Positions 43,637 through 52,570 of a stretch of 64,000 bases of DNA are shown piece after piece. The notes beneath the pieces were generated by a model that did not search any database, was not told the DNA's origin, and saw nothing but the letters and a program-made list of their open reading frames with translations. Source of the stretch: an uncultured Flavobacteriales bacterium (lineage in GTDB: Bacteria > Bacteroidota > Bacteroidia > Flavobacteriales_D > Sanyastnellaceae); NCBI GenBank assembly GCA_938082505.1, contig CALLLH010000003.1, forward strand, positions 62,001 to 126,000, read 5' to 3'. The stretch's first letter is position 1, and each line of letters begins with the position of its first letter. A program made the position numbers and the translations under genes.

Positions 43637-44676
43637 ACATCCGCACGCCTCGCGGTGTCGCCCTGGCTTGCGCCTTGCTCGTCACGGCATTGGGCATGGC
43701 CCTCTCGGCCTTCATCCTGTGGATGTACGATGTGCAAGCGCCCCCCCAGGCCATCGCACTGGGCGCGGTGGGGTTGTTCGTCATCTCCATGGGCGTCATC
43801 TACAGTGCCATCGAACGGTTCATCTACCAGAAAGTCCGCATCATCTACAAGAACATCCACCGTTTCAAGAGCACGAAGGAGCGTGCCCGGGACGTGCACA
43901 TGGGAGAGGATGTCATGGAGAAAGTCAGACACGATGTGATGGATTGGGCCACCGAGAAGGTGAATGAAATCTCCTTGCTCAAGGAGCAGGATACTTTCCG
44001 TAAAGAGTTCATAGGCAACCTCGCCCACGAGCTCAAGACCCCGATCTTCAACATACAGGGCTACATCCTCACCTTGTTGGAGGGGGCCCTGGAAGATCCC
44101 GAACACAACCACAAATTCCTGATGAAAGCCGCCAAGAATGTCGACCGCATGGCGGGGCTCATCGACGACCTGGATGTGATCACGAAAATCGAGGGCGGCT
44201 CGCTCGACCTCAACCTCTCGACCTTCGACCTTGGCAACCTCGTCCACGAGGTGATGGACCAGCTCGAACAGCGGTCAAAGCGACTGGGCATCTCGATCGT
44301 GTTTGTCGAGGATGGACAGCGCAAGATCGAAGTGGTGGGCGATGCGCCCAAAATTGAGCAGGTACTGATGAACCTGGTGTCGAACAGCCTTCGATATGGC
44401 AACGAGGGCGGGCAGACCCAGGTGCGGTGCTACGATATGGAGGAACAGGTCCTGATTGAGGTGGCTGATGATGGAATCGGCATGTCCGAGGAACACCTGC
44501 CCCGGATTTTCGAGCGCTTTTACCGGGTGGACAAGAGCCGCGCCCGCAATGCCGGCGGCAGCGGCCTCGGCCTCGCCATCGTCAAGCACATCATCGAGGC
44601 CCACGACCAGAGCATTTCGGTGCGGTCCACACAGGGCAAGGGCTCCACCTTTTCGTTCACGCTCCGCAAAGCCTGA
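43633..44676 (+). CDS. Sensor histidine kinase, partner of the upstream regulator
   Basis: 347 residues. Two transmembrane segments (about 11-31 and 40-58) with only about 10 residues between them, so there is almost no periplasmic sensor domain. The HisKA box is NLAHELKTPIFNIQG with H132. The HATPase has the N box (VLMNLVSNSLRYGN), G1 (DDGIGM), F box (FERFYRVDK) and G2 (GGSGLGLAIV) all intact. The lack of a periplasmic domain suggests sensing within the membrane or by partner proteins, as in PhoR-like kinases. It is translationally coupled to its regulator and converges with the MBL gene. Confidence 0.94.
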   Translation: MNIRTPRGVALACALLVTALGMALSAFILWMYDVQAPPQAIALGAVGLFVISMGVIYSAIERFIYQKVRIIYKNIHRFKSTKERARDVHMGEDVMEKVRHDVMDWATEKVNEISLLKEQDTFRKEFIGNLAHELKTPIFNIQGYILTLLEGALEDPEHNHKFLMKAAKNVDRMAGLIDDLDVITKIEGGSLDLNLSTFDLGNLVHEVMDQLEQRSKRLGISIVFVEDGQRKIEVVGDAPKIEQVLMNLVSNSLRYGNEGGQTQVRCYDMEEQVLIEVADDGIGMSEEHLPRIFERFYRVDKSRARNAGGSGLGLAIVKHIIEAHDQSISVRSTQGKGSTFSFTLRKA

Positions 44677-44691
44677 ATCCCGGGGGTTCAG
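44673..44691. terminator. Short shared hairpin at the kinase/MBL convergence
   Basis: ctgaa-tcccggggg-ttcag; both stop codons (TGA on plus, TCA read on minus) lie in its arms. No T-run. A weak candidate for a two-way transcript end. Confidence 0.3.
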
Positions 44692-45350
44692 CCCTGCTGC
44701 AACATCCCTGTTCCCTCGGCATTCACGTAAGGATTGGACGTGCGTTCCGCACCTATCGTGGTCGAAGGGCCATGGCCGGGAACCACTTCAAAGTGGTCCG
44801 GCAAGCCATACAGCACGTCCTCGATGCTGCGCGCCAAGGCCGACGCGTCGCCCCCCGGAAGATCCGTGCGGCCTATGCTGCCTTGGAACAGGACGTCGCC
44901 ACCAATGACCCGGTCTGCCTGATTGTCCACGAAGACCACGTGGCCCGGCGCATGACCCGGAGTGAACCGCACGGTCAACCTCAATGATCCGAACTCAACC
45001 GTCTCATCGGCTTCGAGGCGGCGCCCGTGCAATTCCGGCAGGGGGTCGAGTGAAATGCCGTAGAGTTCAGCCGCCCTGGGCGCCATCGCGTACGTCGGTT
45101 CATCCAAGGCATGGAGCATGGGCTTGAGTCCAAAGCGCCGGTGCATACCGTGGCATCCCATGACATGGTCGAGGTGGGCATGGGTGAGCAATACGGCGCG
45201 GGGTTCCCAGCCCTGGCTGGACAGCACATCATCGAACCAATTCCACTCCTGTACCGTAGAAAATCCCGGGTCAATCACGACGACCCCACCTCCTCCATCG
45301 GGCAACAGGACGGTGTTTTCAGAAAAAGCGTTGAAAGCCTGCACAATCAT
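44688..45350 (-). CDS. Metallo-beta-lactamase-fold hydrolase (glyoxalase II-like)
   Basis: 220 residues from the ATG at 45350; the longer track ORF runs antisense into the next gene. The metal motif is LLTHAHLDHVMG (H-x-H-x-D-H), with the further His in FTPGHAPGHVVFV, the Asp of VIGGDVLFQGSIGRTDLPGG and the last His in VVPGHGPSTTIG. This set fits the YcbL/hydroxyacylglutathione-hydrolase-like group of small cytoplasmic thioesterases. It converges with the kinase gene and diverges from the 1076-residue gene with 60 bases between. Confidence 0.9.
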   Translation of the reverse strand: MIVQAFNAFSENTVLLPDGGGGVVVIDPGFSTVQEWNWFDDVLSSQGWEPRAVLLTHAHLDHVMGCHGMHRRFGLKPMLHALDEPTYAMAPRAAELYGISLDPLPELHGRRLEADETVEFGSLRLTVRFTPGHAPGHVVFVDNQADRVIGGDVLFQGSIGRTDLPGGDASALARSIEDVLYGLPDHFEVVPGHGPSTTIGAERTSNPYVNAEGTGMLQQG

Positions 45351-45410
45351 GGTCCGCAAGTTCCCGCTTCCCGGCGAATCCCGAAGTGCGGGTCGTACAT
45401 TCCCGACTGA

Positions 45411-48400
45411 ATGGCGATTGCAAGGCGTGCAATGAGGTTCCGGGCCGGGTGCCTGGTATGCTGTGTCATGGGAATGGCCCCGATGTCGGCCCAGTTCCAC
45501 AACGGGCTCGACATGGCTTTCGGCAAACAGCGTGTCCAGTATCGTTCCTTCGATTGGCAGTTCCTGCCCGGAGAGCCGTTCCAGGTCTATTATTACCAAG
45601 GGGGACGCTCGCTCGCTGAATTCGGATTGAATGCGGTGACATTGGACCTCCCCGAAGTAGAGTCGACTTTCCAGCTGCGTCTGTCGGGGCCCGTGGAGAT
45701 CCTCGTCTTCAACAAACACGCGGACTTCAGGCAGAGCAACATCGGAATCGACGGGACCGAAGCGGGCAACATCGGTGGCGCCACGATCATCCATGGCCGG
45801 AAGCTCTTCGCCTGGTTCGATGGCGATCATGCCGCCTTCCAACGCCAGCTGCGCGCAGGCCTGCACCGCATCCTTCTTCGACAATACCTCTTCGGGAACG
45901 ATTGGAAGGACATCATCAAGAACAACCAGCTGTTTCAGCTGCCGGGATGGATGGAAGAGGGGATGGTTGCGGCCCTGTCCGGTCCCATGCCATCATCCGA
46001 CCGCGCTCACCTGGAGGACCTGGTCTCCCGGGGGCTCCTCACCGATGTGCAGGTACTGGACGGTGAGGATCAGCGGATCGCCTCAGAGGCCGTTTGGCGT
46101 TTCATCCTGGAAACGTTCGGCAAACAGTCCGCATTGGATGTCCTCAGCGGCTTCAAGGCAGGGCGCACGTTGGACGCGGGCTTCCGTCGCATCGGTATGA
46201 ACCTGGAAGGTGTGCTCGCCGCAGCGCAGGCGCACCATGTGGTCTCCATGGCCATGGATTCACCCGATGACTCCGAAGCCAGTCATTCCTTGGACATGGC
46301 CTGGCCACAAAAGATGGGGAGCGCCATGGGCGAATTGCCCCACCGGGGACGCCGGAAATACCACCACCGACGCTTCACCTCCTCTGCCGACGGACGTTGG
46401 ACGGCGTGGACCACCGATGAACGCGGTCAAGTGAGGGTGTGGTGGTCCGACGGCCGGCGCAAGCGTTGCCTTGCCAAATACGACCACAAGCTGACCCGCA
46501 TCGTGGACCCCACCTATCCCGTGATGGCTTGGCATCCGAGTCTTCCCGTCCTGGCGCACATTCACGAAGAGAAAGGGCGCGTCTTCCTCACCATCAGCGA
46601 TGCCGCCAGCGGAGATTCCGAAGAACGCGAGTTGTTCCGGATCGAGAAAGTCATCGACCTCGATTGGTCTCCGGATGGGCGGCGCATCGCCTTCAGTGGC
46701 GTCAGGGCCGGACACACGGATCTGCATGTGTTCAACACGCTGGCCGGATCGCAGGTGCCCCTGTGGGAAGACTCCTGGGACGACCACCATCCAGAATGGA
46801 CGCCGGACGGCAATGGCCTCCTCTTCTCGAGCAACCGTCCCGATGAGAACGAGCCTGAAGCCCTCCCGACGGTGCCCTCGGGCAGAAAACGCGATTTGTG
46901 GTTGTACCGCCTCGATCAGCAGGATTTCGAGCGCATCACCACCACCCCGGATGCGGATGAGGTCCGGCCCCGGATCCTGGATGACGACACATACGTGTAT
47001 CAATTGTCCGATCGACGGGACATCCTTCACCTCGCACAAAGGGACAGTGCCATACTCAGGGTGGATACGGCCATACACTATCGCTATTTCACACGCACGG
47101 CCCCGTGGTTCCATCTCGCCGGACCAGTTGCCGAACTCGACCTCATGGAAGGGGACGGACAATGGGAAGCCATGCTGGTCCACAAGGGCCGATCCCGCTG
47201 GCTCCATGGTGCCCTGCCCGCATTGCCCATCAAGGCCGCCATGCGGGAAGCCGGTACGGATCTGGCCTCCGCCAATGCCCGGCCTTGGGACTATCTGCCG
47301 GAAGACCGGGTCGCCCTGCTGCCGGGGCAGGTCGACTATAGGAATTACACGTTCGAATCCGAGCGGCAATTGAGGCCGACAGAAGGAGGTGCGCCTGGTT
47401 CGGGCCATGAGGACTCCGGTACGGCAGCGGCACCGTTGCCCGTTTTGCCCACCCCCTTGCCCTACCGCAGGAATTATGCGGTCGATCAGCTGCTGAGTCA
47501 GGTCGACAACAGTTTCGCCACGTCCTTTTATCAGCCCTTTTCCGGGCCTGCGAACAGTTTTCCCGGCATGAGCGGCCTGCTCAAAATCGGCCTCTCGGAT
47601 CTCTTCGAGGACAGCAAATGGATTGGAGGGGTGCGCCTCGCGGGCAGCCTTGAGAATTCCACTTTCGTGCTGTGCCACAAAGACCTCGCCCCGAAAGTGG
47701 ACCGCGAGTGGATCATCGAAAGGCAGGGCACGGAGGGTGTGAATGCCGAGCTCGGTGCCCTGACAAGGACCCATACACACGCGGTCCATTACCGGCGGAC
47801 GGTGCCTTTTTCCGAGACGATGAGCCTGCGCGCCCAACTCACGTACCGCCTGGACAAAGTCTCCCTGCTGGCGACGGACCCCTTCAATGCCCGCCGCAAC
47901 GACCTCTATGTCCAGGGCATCGGCGGAACGGTCAGCTGGGTCTTTGACGACAGCCGTGAACTCAGCCTCAACATCCGAAACGGCACCCGCGCCAAAGCGT
48001 GGTTGGAAATGCTCGCACCGCCTGACGGTGAAGGTGACATGCTCATGGTGGCTGGATTCGATGCCCGGCGGTACATCCCCCTCTACCGCCGGATTACCCT
48101 GTGCATGAGATTTGCCGGCAACTCCTCCTTTGGCGAAAGGGGATTGCTGCACTACCTGGGGGGCGTCCATGAATCGCTGCTTTCCACCATCGATGGGGCC
48201 ATGCCGATTCCCAATGGAGACTTCTCCTACCAAACGGCGGCAACGCCCATGCGGGGCTTCGTGCGCAATGCGCGCAACGGCACCAGCTTTGCCGTGGCCA
48301 ATGCCGAGTTGCGCCTTCCAGTCTTCGCCACCCTCTCCCCCAAGAAAAGCCTGAGCCCCTTTCTCGAGCACTTTCAGGCGGTGGGTTTCTTTGACATAGG

Positions 48401-48641
48401 TTCAGCGTGGACAGGCGAGGATCCCTATAGCGATCAGAATGCCTTCAACAGCAATGAGGTCGAGCTCTATCCGGTGTCCGTCAGCGTGGACAACAACAGA
48501 GAACCCATCATCTGGGATTTCGGATTCGGGCTGCGCAGCCAACTGCTCGGCTATTTCGTCCGGGCGGACTGGGGCTGGGGGGTTGACGATGGCCTCATCC
48601 TGGACAGGGTCTTTCAACTCTCGCTTTCCACGGATTTCTGA
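45411..48641 (+). CDS. Large envelope protein: peptidase MA-like domain, TolB-type propeller, C-terminal barrel
   Basis: 1076 residues with a signal peptide (about 8-27, ending APMSA-QF). Residues about 30-290 resemble a peptidase MA/basic secretory protease fold: QLPGWMEEGMVAAL matches the LPxWxxEG motif, but the HExxH zinc site expected upstream is replaced by RAGLHRIL. About 310-590 is a PD40/TolB-like propeller (DLDWSPDGRRIAFSG, HPEWTPDGNGLLFSSNR). About 700-1076 looks like an outer-membrane barrel ending LSLSTDF. I recall TolB-like barrel proteins of this layout in Flavobacteriia. Its function is unknown. It ends TGATG with the next gene. Confidence 0.75.
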   Translation: MAIARRAMRFRAGCLVCCVMGMAPMSAQFHNGLDMAFGKQRVQYRSFDWQFLPGEPFQVYYYQGGRSLAEFGLNAVTLDLPEVESTFQLRLSGPVEILVFNKHADFRQSNIGIDGTEAGNIGGATIIHGRKLFAWFDGDHAAFQRQLRAGLHRILLRQYLFGNDWKDIIKNNQLFQLPGWMEEGMVAALSGPMPSSDRAHLEDLVSRGLLTDVQVLDGEDQRIASEAVWRFILETFGKQSALDVLSGFKAGRTLDAGFRRIGMNLEGVLAAAQAHHVVSMAMDSPDDSEASHSLDMAWPQKMGSAMGELPHRGRRKYHHRRFTSSADGRWTAWTTDERGQVRVWWSDGRRKRCLAKYDHKLTRIVDPTYPVMAWHPSLPVLAHIHEEKGRVFLTISDAASGDSEERELFRIEKVIDLDWSPDGRRIAFSGVRAGHTDLHVFNTLAGSQVPLWEDSWDDHHPEWTPDGNGLLFSSNRPDENEPEALPTVPSGRKRDLWLYRLDQQDFERITTTPDADEVRPRILDDDTYVYQLSDRRDILHLAQRDSAILRVDTAIHYRYFTRTAPWFHLAGPVAELDLMEGDGQWEAMLVHKGRSRWLHGALPALPIKAAMREAGTDLASANARPWDYLPEDRVALLPGQVDYRNYTFESERQLRPTEGGAPGSGHEDSGTAAAPLPVLPTPLPYRRNYAVDQLLSQVDNSFATSFYQPFSGPANSFPGMSGLLKIGLSDLFEDSKWIGGVRLAGSLENSTFVLCHKDLAPKVDREWIIERQGTEGVNAELGALTRTHTHAVHYRRTVPFSETMSLRAQLTYRLDKVSLLATDPFNARRNDLYVQGIGGTVSWVFDDSRELSLNIRNGTRAKAWLEMLAPPDGEGDMLMVAGFDARRYIPLYRRITLCMRFAGNSSFGERGLLHYLGGVHESLLSTIDGAMPIPNGDFSYQTAATPMRGFVRNARNGTSFAVANAELRLPVFATLSPKKSLSPFLEHFQAVGFFDIGSAWTGEDPYSDQNAFNSNEVELYPVSVSVDNNREPIIWDFGFGLRSQLLGYFVRADWGWGVDDGLILDRVFQLSLSTDF

Positions 48642-49045
48642 TGCGTCCCATGCCCATTGACGTCACCACCATTCTCACCCTCCTGTTCATCGGGGCAGCA
48701 GCCGGTTGCCTCAGCGGATTCATCGGGATCGGCGGCGGGCTGCTCATCGTGCCCGCTTTGATGTATTTCCTCGGCATGTCCCAGATGGCGGCCCAGGGGA
48801 CGAGTCTCGCCCTCATGTTGCCCCCCATTGGGGCCTTGGCCGTGATGAATTACTGGAAAGCCGAGGCCGTGGACCTCAAGGCTGCGGGCATCATGGTGGT
48901 GGCCTTTGTGTTGGGCGGCTATTTCGGAAGCCGCTTGGCCCTGTCCCTCAACCCCATGAAGGTGCGTCTCGCATTCGGACTTTTGATGCTGTATGCCGCC
49001 GCGAAAATGATCATCAGTGCCGTCCGTGCCCTGTGGTATCCTTGA
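48641..49045 (+). CDS. Half-size TauE/SafE (TSUP) family transporter
   Basis: 134 residues, start overlapping the previous stop. About four hydrophobic segments, with the TSUP signature GCLSGFIGIGGGLLIVPAL at the first turn and GYFGSRLAL in the second half. Full-size family members (about 250) contain two such halves; this is one half and presumably dimerises. The family moves sulfite, sulfonates or other anions. The stop is followed by 17 bases and then the M20 amidohydrolase, so it may be co-transcribed. Confidence 0.85.
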   Translation: MRPMPIDVTTILTLLFIGAAAGCLSGFIGIGGGLLIVPALMYFLGMSQMAAQGTSLALMLPPIGALAVMNYWKAEAVDLKAAGIMVVAFVLGGYFGSRLALSLNPMKVRLAFGLLMLYAAAKMIISAVRALWYP

Positions 49046-49062
49046 ATTCAAAAGAGCCCAAC

Positions 49063-50292
49063 ATGTTCAAATCCGCCCTGCTCAGCGCAGTTGACTCCCA
49101 GAGGGAACGCGTGGTCCAACACAGGCGGCACCTGCACTCCAATCCCGAACCCTCTTTTTCCGAGACGCGCACGGGAGCCTATGTCGCTCAAGTCTTGGGC
49201 AACCTCGGCATCACCTTCTCCGAAGGGTGGTGTCAAGAACGCGGGGCGGCAGGCATTGTCGCAAGAATTGAAGGAAAGGAACCGGGGGCCCGGCACATGG
49301 CTTTGCGGGCCGACATGGATGCCCTGCCCATACAGGAAGTGGAGCGCTCCCATGCCAGTCAGGTTCCGGGTTGGATGCACGCCTGCGGACATGATGCCCA
49401 CACCGCCTGTCTGCTGGGGGCGGCCGAAGCGCTGCATTCCACGAGGGATCAATGGAACGGTACGGTACACTGCGTGTTCCAACCGGGGGAAGAGACCATA
49501 CCCGGAGGTGCTTCAATCCTCGTGAAGGAAGGCGCCTTGCGTATCGATGCCCCGGAGACTGGGCCGGGGACAGCGCGCGGTCCGCTGGTCGACGGCATTG
49601 TGGGCCAACACGTCTACCCCCAACTCGAAGCCGGCTCTGTCGGGTTCAGGAGCGGCGCTTACATGGCCGCAACGGATGAAGTGAACATCCTCATCCGTGG
49701 CAAGGGCGGTCATGCGGCTTTGCCCCACCGGGCGGTGGACCCCGTGGTCGTCTGCGCCCAGGTCATCAGCGCACTGCAAACCGTCGTCAGCAGAAGTTGT
49801 GATCCCACACAGCCATCGGTTCTGACCTTCGGAAAAGTCGCGGGAGGTCATGTGCGCAATGTGATTCCCAATGAGGTGATCCTTGAAGGCACCCTGCGCA
49901 CCTATGATGAGCCGACCGCCATCGACCTGCGCAGCGCCATTCACAGGATTGCTTCCTCCACGGCAGCCGCCTTCGGCGCACAGGCGGAAGTGGCCATCAA
50001 CATCGGATATCCCGCCGTCATCAATGCACCGGAATTGACGGCATCGTGCCGCCGACGGGCCATCGAACTGCTGGGCGCTGAGCAGGTCGTCGAACTCCCT
50101 CTCCGTATGACGGGCGAGGACTTCAGCTTCTACCAGCGCGAAGTGAATGGCTGTTTCTACAGGCTTGGAACAGGTGGGGACGCTCCCGGATGCCGCTCCG
50201 GGCTGCACACCTCAGACTTCGACATTGATGAGCGCGCCCTCGTGACGGGAACCGCCATGATGGCGTGGCTGGCCGCCACGGATGCCGGCTGA
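49063..50292 (+). CDS. M20-family amidohydrolase (N-acyl-L-amino acid/hippurate type)
   Basis: 409 residues from the ATG at 49063; the track's longer start overlaps the transporter. Metal-binding residues of the M20D group are visible: ALRADMDALPIQE, HACGHDAHTA, the catalytic Glu pair of FQPGEETIPGGA, the His of VGQHVYPQ and the C-terminal His in GLHTSDFDIDE. A dimerisation domain occupies about 190-310 (RGKGGHAALPHRAVDPVVV). It hydrolyses N-acyl amino acids or similar amides; the precise substrate is unclear. No signal peptide. It converges with recQ. Confidence 0.92.
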   Translation: MFKSALLSAVDSQRERVVQHRRHLHSNPEPSFSETRTGAYVAQVLGNLGITFSEGWCQERGAAGIVARIEGKEPGARHMALRADMDALPIQEVERSHASQVPGWMHACGHDAHTACLLGAAEALHSTRDQWNGTVHCVFQPGEETIPGGASILVKEGALRIDAPETGPGTARGPLVDGIVGQHVYPQLEAGSVGFRSGAYMAATDEVNILIRGKGGHAALPHRAVDPVVVCAQVISALQTVVSRSCDPTQPSVLTFGKVAGGHVRNVIPNEVILEGTLRTYDEPTAIDLRSAIHRIASSTAAAFGAQAEVAINIGYPAVINAPELTASCRRRAIELLGAEQVVELPLRMTGEDFSFYQREVNGCFYRLGTGGDAPGCRSGLHTSDFDIDERALVTGTAMMAWLAATDAG

Positions 50293-50310
50293 AGCTGAAG
50301 GCTGCAGGGG

Positions 50311-52530
50311 TCAGTTGGCGACCTCACTCATGAATTTGATCCGCACCAGTCGGATCTCCTCTTCGGAATAGGCATCGCCCATCTCTTCGATCACCTCCTG
50401 CATGGAGCCATTCTCGCTTTCCATGAAGCAATCCCAGAGCTCCTCCACGCTGTCTTCATCGAGGTACTCCTCCAGGATGTAGTCCAGTCCCACCTTTGTT
50501 CCCGAGGCTACGATGCCCTCGATCATCCCGAGCAGCTCATCCACCGTGCACTGCTGGGCGCCTGCGATGTCCTCGAGGGACATCCTGCGGTCGAGTTTCT
50601 GGATGATGTGCACCTTGGAGGCGTTGCGGCCTGCGACACTCCGGACGACGGTGTCGCCGGGTCTGTCGATCCCCTCTTGCTCCACGTAATGCTGAATGAG
50701 CGCAATGAAAGGGGCACCGAACTTTCTGACCTTGGAGGACCCCACCCCGTTGATCATGAGGAGTTCGTCCTCATTGCAGGGGTAGTGCGTGGCCATCTCC
50801 TCGAGGCTGACATCAGAGAACACCACGAAAGGCGGCAACTCGAGGCGGTCCGCCTCCTCCTTGCGCAAAGCTTGGAGCATGTCGAACAAAGGCTGGTCCA
50901 ATGCGGTACCGCCCAAACTTTCCCGTGACGCAATGACCCGCATGGACTTGGGCCGGTACAGGGTAAACGACCGGGGCTCGGTCAAAAACCGCTTCCCTTC
51001 ATTCGTGAGGGAGAGCACCCCGAACTCCTCGGTCTTTTTTTGAAGCAGCCCCCCGAGCGCAATCTGACGGATGATGACGGGCCATTCCTCCGGGTCGGCG
51101 AATGATGCTCCGGTGCCCTTGAATTCCGACACCTTTTCGCCACCATAGGTTGAAGTCTCCTGCGTTTCCCTGTCCATCAGAACGTCGCAGAGGAAGGTCG
51201 CCCGGTGCCTCCCGCCGGTCGCCTCCACGAGCTTGAGCAGATGGTGGACGATTTCCTGCCCTTCATACGACTTTGGTGGGTTCCGTGCATTGTCGTCCAT
51301 GTCCCAACCAGGGCCTGCGGCCGGATCGAACTCCTCACCGAAATAATGGAGCAGGTACTGCCGACGTGAAGTTGGCGTCTCGGCATAACCGGCCACTTCG
51401 GCCAACAATTGGGTGCCGATTTCCCGCTCTGCAATGGGCTTTCCGGAGAGGAATTTCTCCATCTTCTCCATGTCCTGAAGACCATAGAAGGCAATGCAAT
51501 GACCTTCGCCACCATCCCGACCTGCCCGGCCGGTCTCCTGGTAGTATGCCTCGAGCGACTTCGGCATGTCGTAATGAATGACGAAGCGGACATCGGGCTT
51601 GTCTATGCCCATGCCGAATGCGATGGTCGCGACGATGACGTCCACATCCTGCATCAGGAACTCATCCTGGATCCTCGATCGATGTGCTGCCTCCATGCCG
51701 GCATGATATGCGGCAGCCTTGATGCCATTGACCTTGAGCGTATCCGCGATCTCCTCGACCTTCTTCCTGCTCAGGCAGTACACGATTCCGCTGCGCCCCC
51801 TGTTCTCCTGGGCATGCTGGACCACTTGTCTCAAGGCGTCCTCCTTTGGGCGCACCTCATAGAACAGGTTGGCACGGTTGAAGCTCGCCTTGTAGACATC
51901 GGCATCGAGAATGCCGAGGTTTTTCTGAATGTCGTGCTGGACTTTGGGGGTGGCTGTCGCCGTCAATGCGATGATGGGAAAGGTGCCGATCCCATCGATG
52001 ATCTCGCGCAACCTTCTGTACTCAGGCCGGAAGTCATGCCCCCACTCCGAAATGCAATGGGCCTCATCGATGGCGAAGAAACTCAGCCTCACCGATCGAA
52101 GGAAATCCGCATTTTCTCTCTTGTTCAAGGATTCGGGCGCCACATACAGCAGCTTGGTCCGGCCCGTGGCCACGGCTTCCTTGACCCGGAGGATGTCGTT
52201 CTTGCTCAGGGAGCTGTTCAGGAAATGGGCGATGTCGGGGTCATCCGCATGTCCCCGAATGGCATCCACCTGATTCTTCATCAAGGCAATCAGGGGACTC
52301 ACCACAATGGCCGTTCCCTCCTGAAGCAACGCGGGGAGCTGATAGCACAGCGACTTGCCACCTCCCGTGGGCATGATGACAAAGGCGTTCCGCCCTTCCA
52401 TCAAGCTGGCGACAATCAACTCCTGCTCCCCCTTGAATTGATTGAACCCAAAAAAACGGGCAAGTCCCTCCTCAACGGAGGAGCCGACCAAAGAGCCGGC
52501 ATCAATGAAAGGGTCAACAGGCGTCTCCAT
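50311..52530 (-). CDS. recQ: ATP-dependent DNA helicase RecQ
   Basis: 739 residues. Walker A is MPTGGGKSLCYQLPAL, DEAH-box FFAIDEAHCISEWGHDFR, motif V/VI ATIAFGMGIDKPDVRFVIH and QETGRAGRDG. The RQC region begins SRRQYLLHYFGEEFD, but the four zinc-binding Cys expected there are missing (PAAGPGWDMDDNARNPP instead). The winged-helix and HRDC domains follow (ELPPFVVFSDVSLEEMA), then a helical tail of about 100 residues. I recall Bacteroidota RecQ paralogues with this same Cys-less linker, so it is probably functional. It diverges from kdsD. Confidence 0.92.
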   Translation of the reverse strand: METPVDPFIDAGSLVGSSVEEGLARFFGFNQFKGEQELIVASLMEGRNAFVIMPTGGGKSLCYQLPALLQEGTAIVVSPLIALMKNQVDAIRGHADDPDIAHFLNSSLSKNDILRVKEAVATGRTKLLYVAPESLNKRENADFLRSVRLSFFAIDEAHCISEWGHDFRPEYRRLREIIDGIGTFPIIALTATATPKVQHDIQKNLGILDADVYKASFNRANLFYEVRPKEDALRQVVQHAQENRGRSGIVYCLSRKKVEEIADTLKVNGIKAAAYHAGMEAAHRSRIQDEFLMQDVDVIVATIAFGMGIDKPDVRFVIHYDMPKSLEAYYQETGRAGRDGGEGHCIAFYGLQDMEKMEKFLSGKPIAEREIGTQLLAEVAGYAETPTSRRQYLLHYFGEEFDPAAGPGWDMDDNARNPPKSYEGQEIVHHLLKLVEATGGRHRATFLCDVLMDRETQETSTYGGEKVSEFKGTGASFADPEEWPVIIRQIALGGLLQKKTEEFGVLSLTNEGKRFLTEPRSFTLYRPKSMRVIASRESLGGTALDQPLFDMLQALRKEEADRLELPPFVVFSDVSLEEMATHYPCNEDELLMINGVGSSKVRKFGAPFIALIQHYVEQEGIDRPGDTVVRSVAGRNASKVHIIQKLDRRMSLEDIAGAQQCTVDELLGMIEGIVASGTKVGLDYILEEYLDEDSVEELWDCFMESENGSMQEVIEEMGDAYSEEEIRLVRIKFMSEVAN

Positions 52531-52531
52531 C

Positions 52532-52539
52532 TAACTTTG
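52532..52539 (+). promoter_or_regulatory. -7-type promoter box before kdsD
   Basis: TAACTTTG, an exact TAnnTTTG match in the 40-base gap between divergent recQ and kdsD, 31 bases before the ATG at 52571. An imperfect dyad (tataggcc aa ggccactata, 52550-52569) follows it. Confidence 0.5.
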
Positions 52540-52570
52540 GCATCATCAATATAGGCCAAGGCCACTATAA

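Noticed and set aside
44688-45884. 398-residue version of the MBL-fold protein
   Set aside because: Residues upstream of the ATG at 45350 lie antisense to the start of the 1076-residue gene and lack family similarity.
45840-45910. Active zinc peptidase site in the 1076-residue protein
   Set aside because: No HExxH in the expected position; only a lone His (GLHRIL).
46260-48371. 703-residue minus-strand ORF
   Set aside because: Antisense shadow of the 1076-residue gene, whose signal peptide, propeller and barrel features identify the plus strand as coding.
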